From assembly GCF_022549785.1 (NCBI RefSeq), contig NZ_JAKZGO010000016.1:1-64000 (forward strand): DNA of 64,000 nt, written 5' to 3'. Each line of letters begins with the position of its first letter. Position 1 is the stretch's first letter. Position numbers and translations under genes: made by a program. Positions 63,065 to 64,000 of the stretch are shown piece after piece. This DNA is from Belliella alkalica (GTDB lineage: Bacteria; Bacteroidota; Bacteroidia; Cytophagales; Cyclobacteriaceae). The notes under the pieces are model-generated. The model was not told the DNA's origin and did not search any database. It saw nothing but the letters and a program-made list of their open reading frames with translations.

Positions 63065-64000
63065 ATGAGAAGACGGGATTTCTTTAAAAATGGACTTCTA
63101 ACCACAGTAGGTTTCAGTGTATTGGGTTCAAGGCCAATCATTGCAAAACCGAATCACTATGCCGCTGATAAAGCTAAAAATATCATTTTCTTGGTTTCGG
63201 ACGGTATGAGTTCCGGGACTTTAAACATGGCAGATTTATTGATGCGTCACAAATTAGGCAAAGCATCAAACTGGATTTCTCTATACGAATCAGGTACTGT
63301 AGGGAGATCCTTGATGGATACAGCATCTGCAAATTCTTTTGTGACAGATTCCGCAGCGGCAGGTTCTGCATGGGGTGGAGGAAACAGGGTAAATAATGGT
63401 TCACTGAACATAGGTCCAAACGGTGAGGAACATAGACCTATTCTACAAAAATTCAAAGAAGAAGGAAAGGCAGTCGGCTGTGTGACTTCAGTACAGATTA
63501 CACATGCTACTCCAGCTTCTTTTTGCGTAAATCAAAACAGCAGAAACTCCATGCCGCAAATAGCAGTGGATTATCTCAAGCTGAAATTTGATGTGATGAT
63601 GGGAGGGGGACGTGAGTTTTTTGATCCCTCTAAGCGCTCGGATGGGAGGGATTTGTATTCAGAATTTGAAGAAAATGGTTTTGAAGTCGTCAAGGATAAA
63701 TCCGAAATGCTAAAAGCAACAGGCACAAAACCTGTGTTGGCAGTTTTTTCAGAAGATGGCTTACCTTATGCGATCGACAGGGAAAATAATGAAGAACTGA
63801 AAAAGTCCATCCCAAGCTTGGCCGAAATGACCAAAAAGGGGATTGAATTATTGAATAAAAACCAGAATGGTTTTGTGATGCAAGTAGAAGGAGGTAAAGT
63901 GGATTGGGCAGCTCATGGCAATGATGCATCAGCCTTACTTTATGATCAGGCTGATTTTGACGAAGCAGTAGGAGTAGCGATGGATTTTGCTATGAAGGAC
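63065..64000 (+). CDS. Alkaline phosphatase (PhoA superfamily), Tat-exported, 3' end outside window
   Basis: 312 residues up to the window edge. The start MRRRDFFKNGLLTTVGFSVL is a Tat signal (RRxFFK-like). Catalytic Ser96 in FVTDSAAAGSA, metal Asp46 in FLVSDGMSSG, and further metal-site features in VQITHATPAS, MMGGGREFF and MQVEGGKVDWAAHGND. It hydrolyses phosphomonoesters outside the inner membrane. It is divergent from the ECF sigma gene of the SusCD/acid phosphatase locus, so two phosphatases flank one importer. Usual length is about 450-600, so about half is missing. Confidence 0.95.
   Translation, partial: MRRRDFFKNGLLTTVGFSVLGSRPIIAKPNHYAADKAKNIIFLVSDGMSSGTLNMADLLMRHKLGKASNWISLYESGTVGRSLMDTASANSFVTDSAAAGSAWGGGNRVNNGSLNIGPNGEEHRPILQKFKEEGKAVGCVTSVQITHATPASFCVNQNSRNSMPQIAVDYLKLKFDVMMGGGREFFDPSKRSDGRDLYSEFEENGFEVVKDKSEMLKATGTKPVLAVFSEDGLPYAIDRENNEELKKSIPSLAEMTKKGIELLNKNQNGFVMQVEGGKVDWAAHGNDASALLYDQADFDEAVGVAMDFAMKD

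Noticed and set aside
1-64000. CRISPR arrays, prophage, rRNA or tRNA genes
   Set aside because: No regularly spaced repeats, phage structural genes, or clover-leaf or rRNA sequences were seen on either strand.

Overview
The window reads as chromosomal DNA of a Bacteroidetes bacterium, most likely Cytophagales and close to Cyclobacteriaceae (Algoriphagus/Belliella-like); that placement is inferred from gene content. Supporting signs are a type IX secretion sortase (PorU) with a PorV-family partner, a SusC/SusD pair under a FecR/ECF-sigma switch, DUF4221, DUF2911 and DUF983 proteins, the long form of amidophosphoribosyltransferase, low G+C, few Shine-Dalgarno sites and several TTG starts.

Layout. 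1-1 kb: right end of an IS66-family element that has cut a TPR/HTH regulator. 1.8-8.7 kb: a small LuxR-type regulator, aquaporin Z, a degenerate receiver-like protein, a BamA/TamA-type barrel, a VF530 protein, a beta-CASP RNase-like hydrolase, then a three-gene exported cluster (4-Cys peptide, DUF4221 lipoprotein, CPVC lipoprotein). 8.8-17.6 kb: PspC/PadR envelope-stress pair and the PorV-PorU operon. 17.6-23.3 kb: orphan HigA-like antitoxin, TVP38 membrane protein, cystathionine gamma-synthase, and a photolyase/Smr/unknown operon. 23.5-30.6 kb: TamB, TsaD, SmpB, HNH nuclease. 30.7-39.9 kb: signalling block with a hybrid histidine kinase, an NtrC-type activator, long PurF, and a TauE/ATP-grasp-like/receiver operon. 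40-48.8 kb: M42 peptidase, DUF2911, ferredoxin-reductase-like protein, TonB receptor, DUF2975/XRE pair, stress proteins, and an AraC protein fused to a CxxC domain. 49-54.4 kb: small regulators and stress genes (NmrA/HxlR pair, DUF983, AraC, DUF1801, GyrI-like, TetR). 55.2-64 kb: a phosphomonoester-acquisition locus (ECF sigma, FecR, SusC, SusD, purple-acid-phosphatase-like enzyme) divergent from a Tat-exported alkaline phosphatase that runs off the right edge.

The most unusual signals are: (1) a dispersed family of decayed copies of one short unknown coding sequence, in intergenic gaps at about 1.0, 23.4, 29.2, 53.0 and 54.6 kb, in both orientations; (2) a single-domain receiver translationally coupled to an uncharacterised ATP-grasp-like protein; (3) the exported 4-Cys peptide/DUF4221/CPVC operon; (4) two tandem units of a two-hairpin intergenic element with stem sequences that differ but keep pairing; and (5) twin 14-bp palindromes 21 bp apart before the DUF2975/XRE operon. 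No rRNA, tRNA, CRISPR array or phage was seen.
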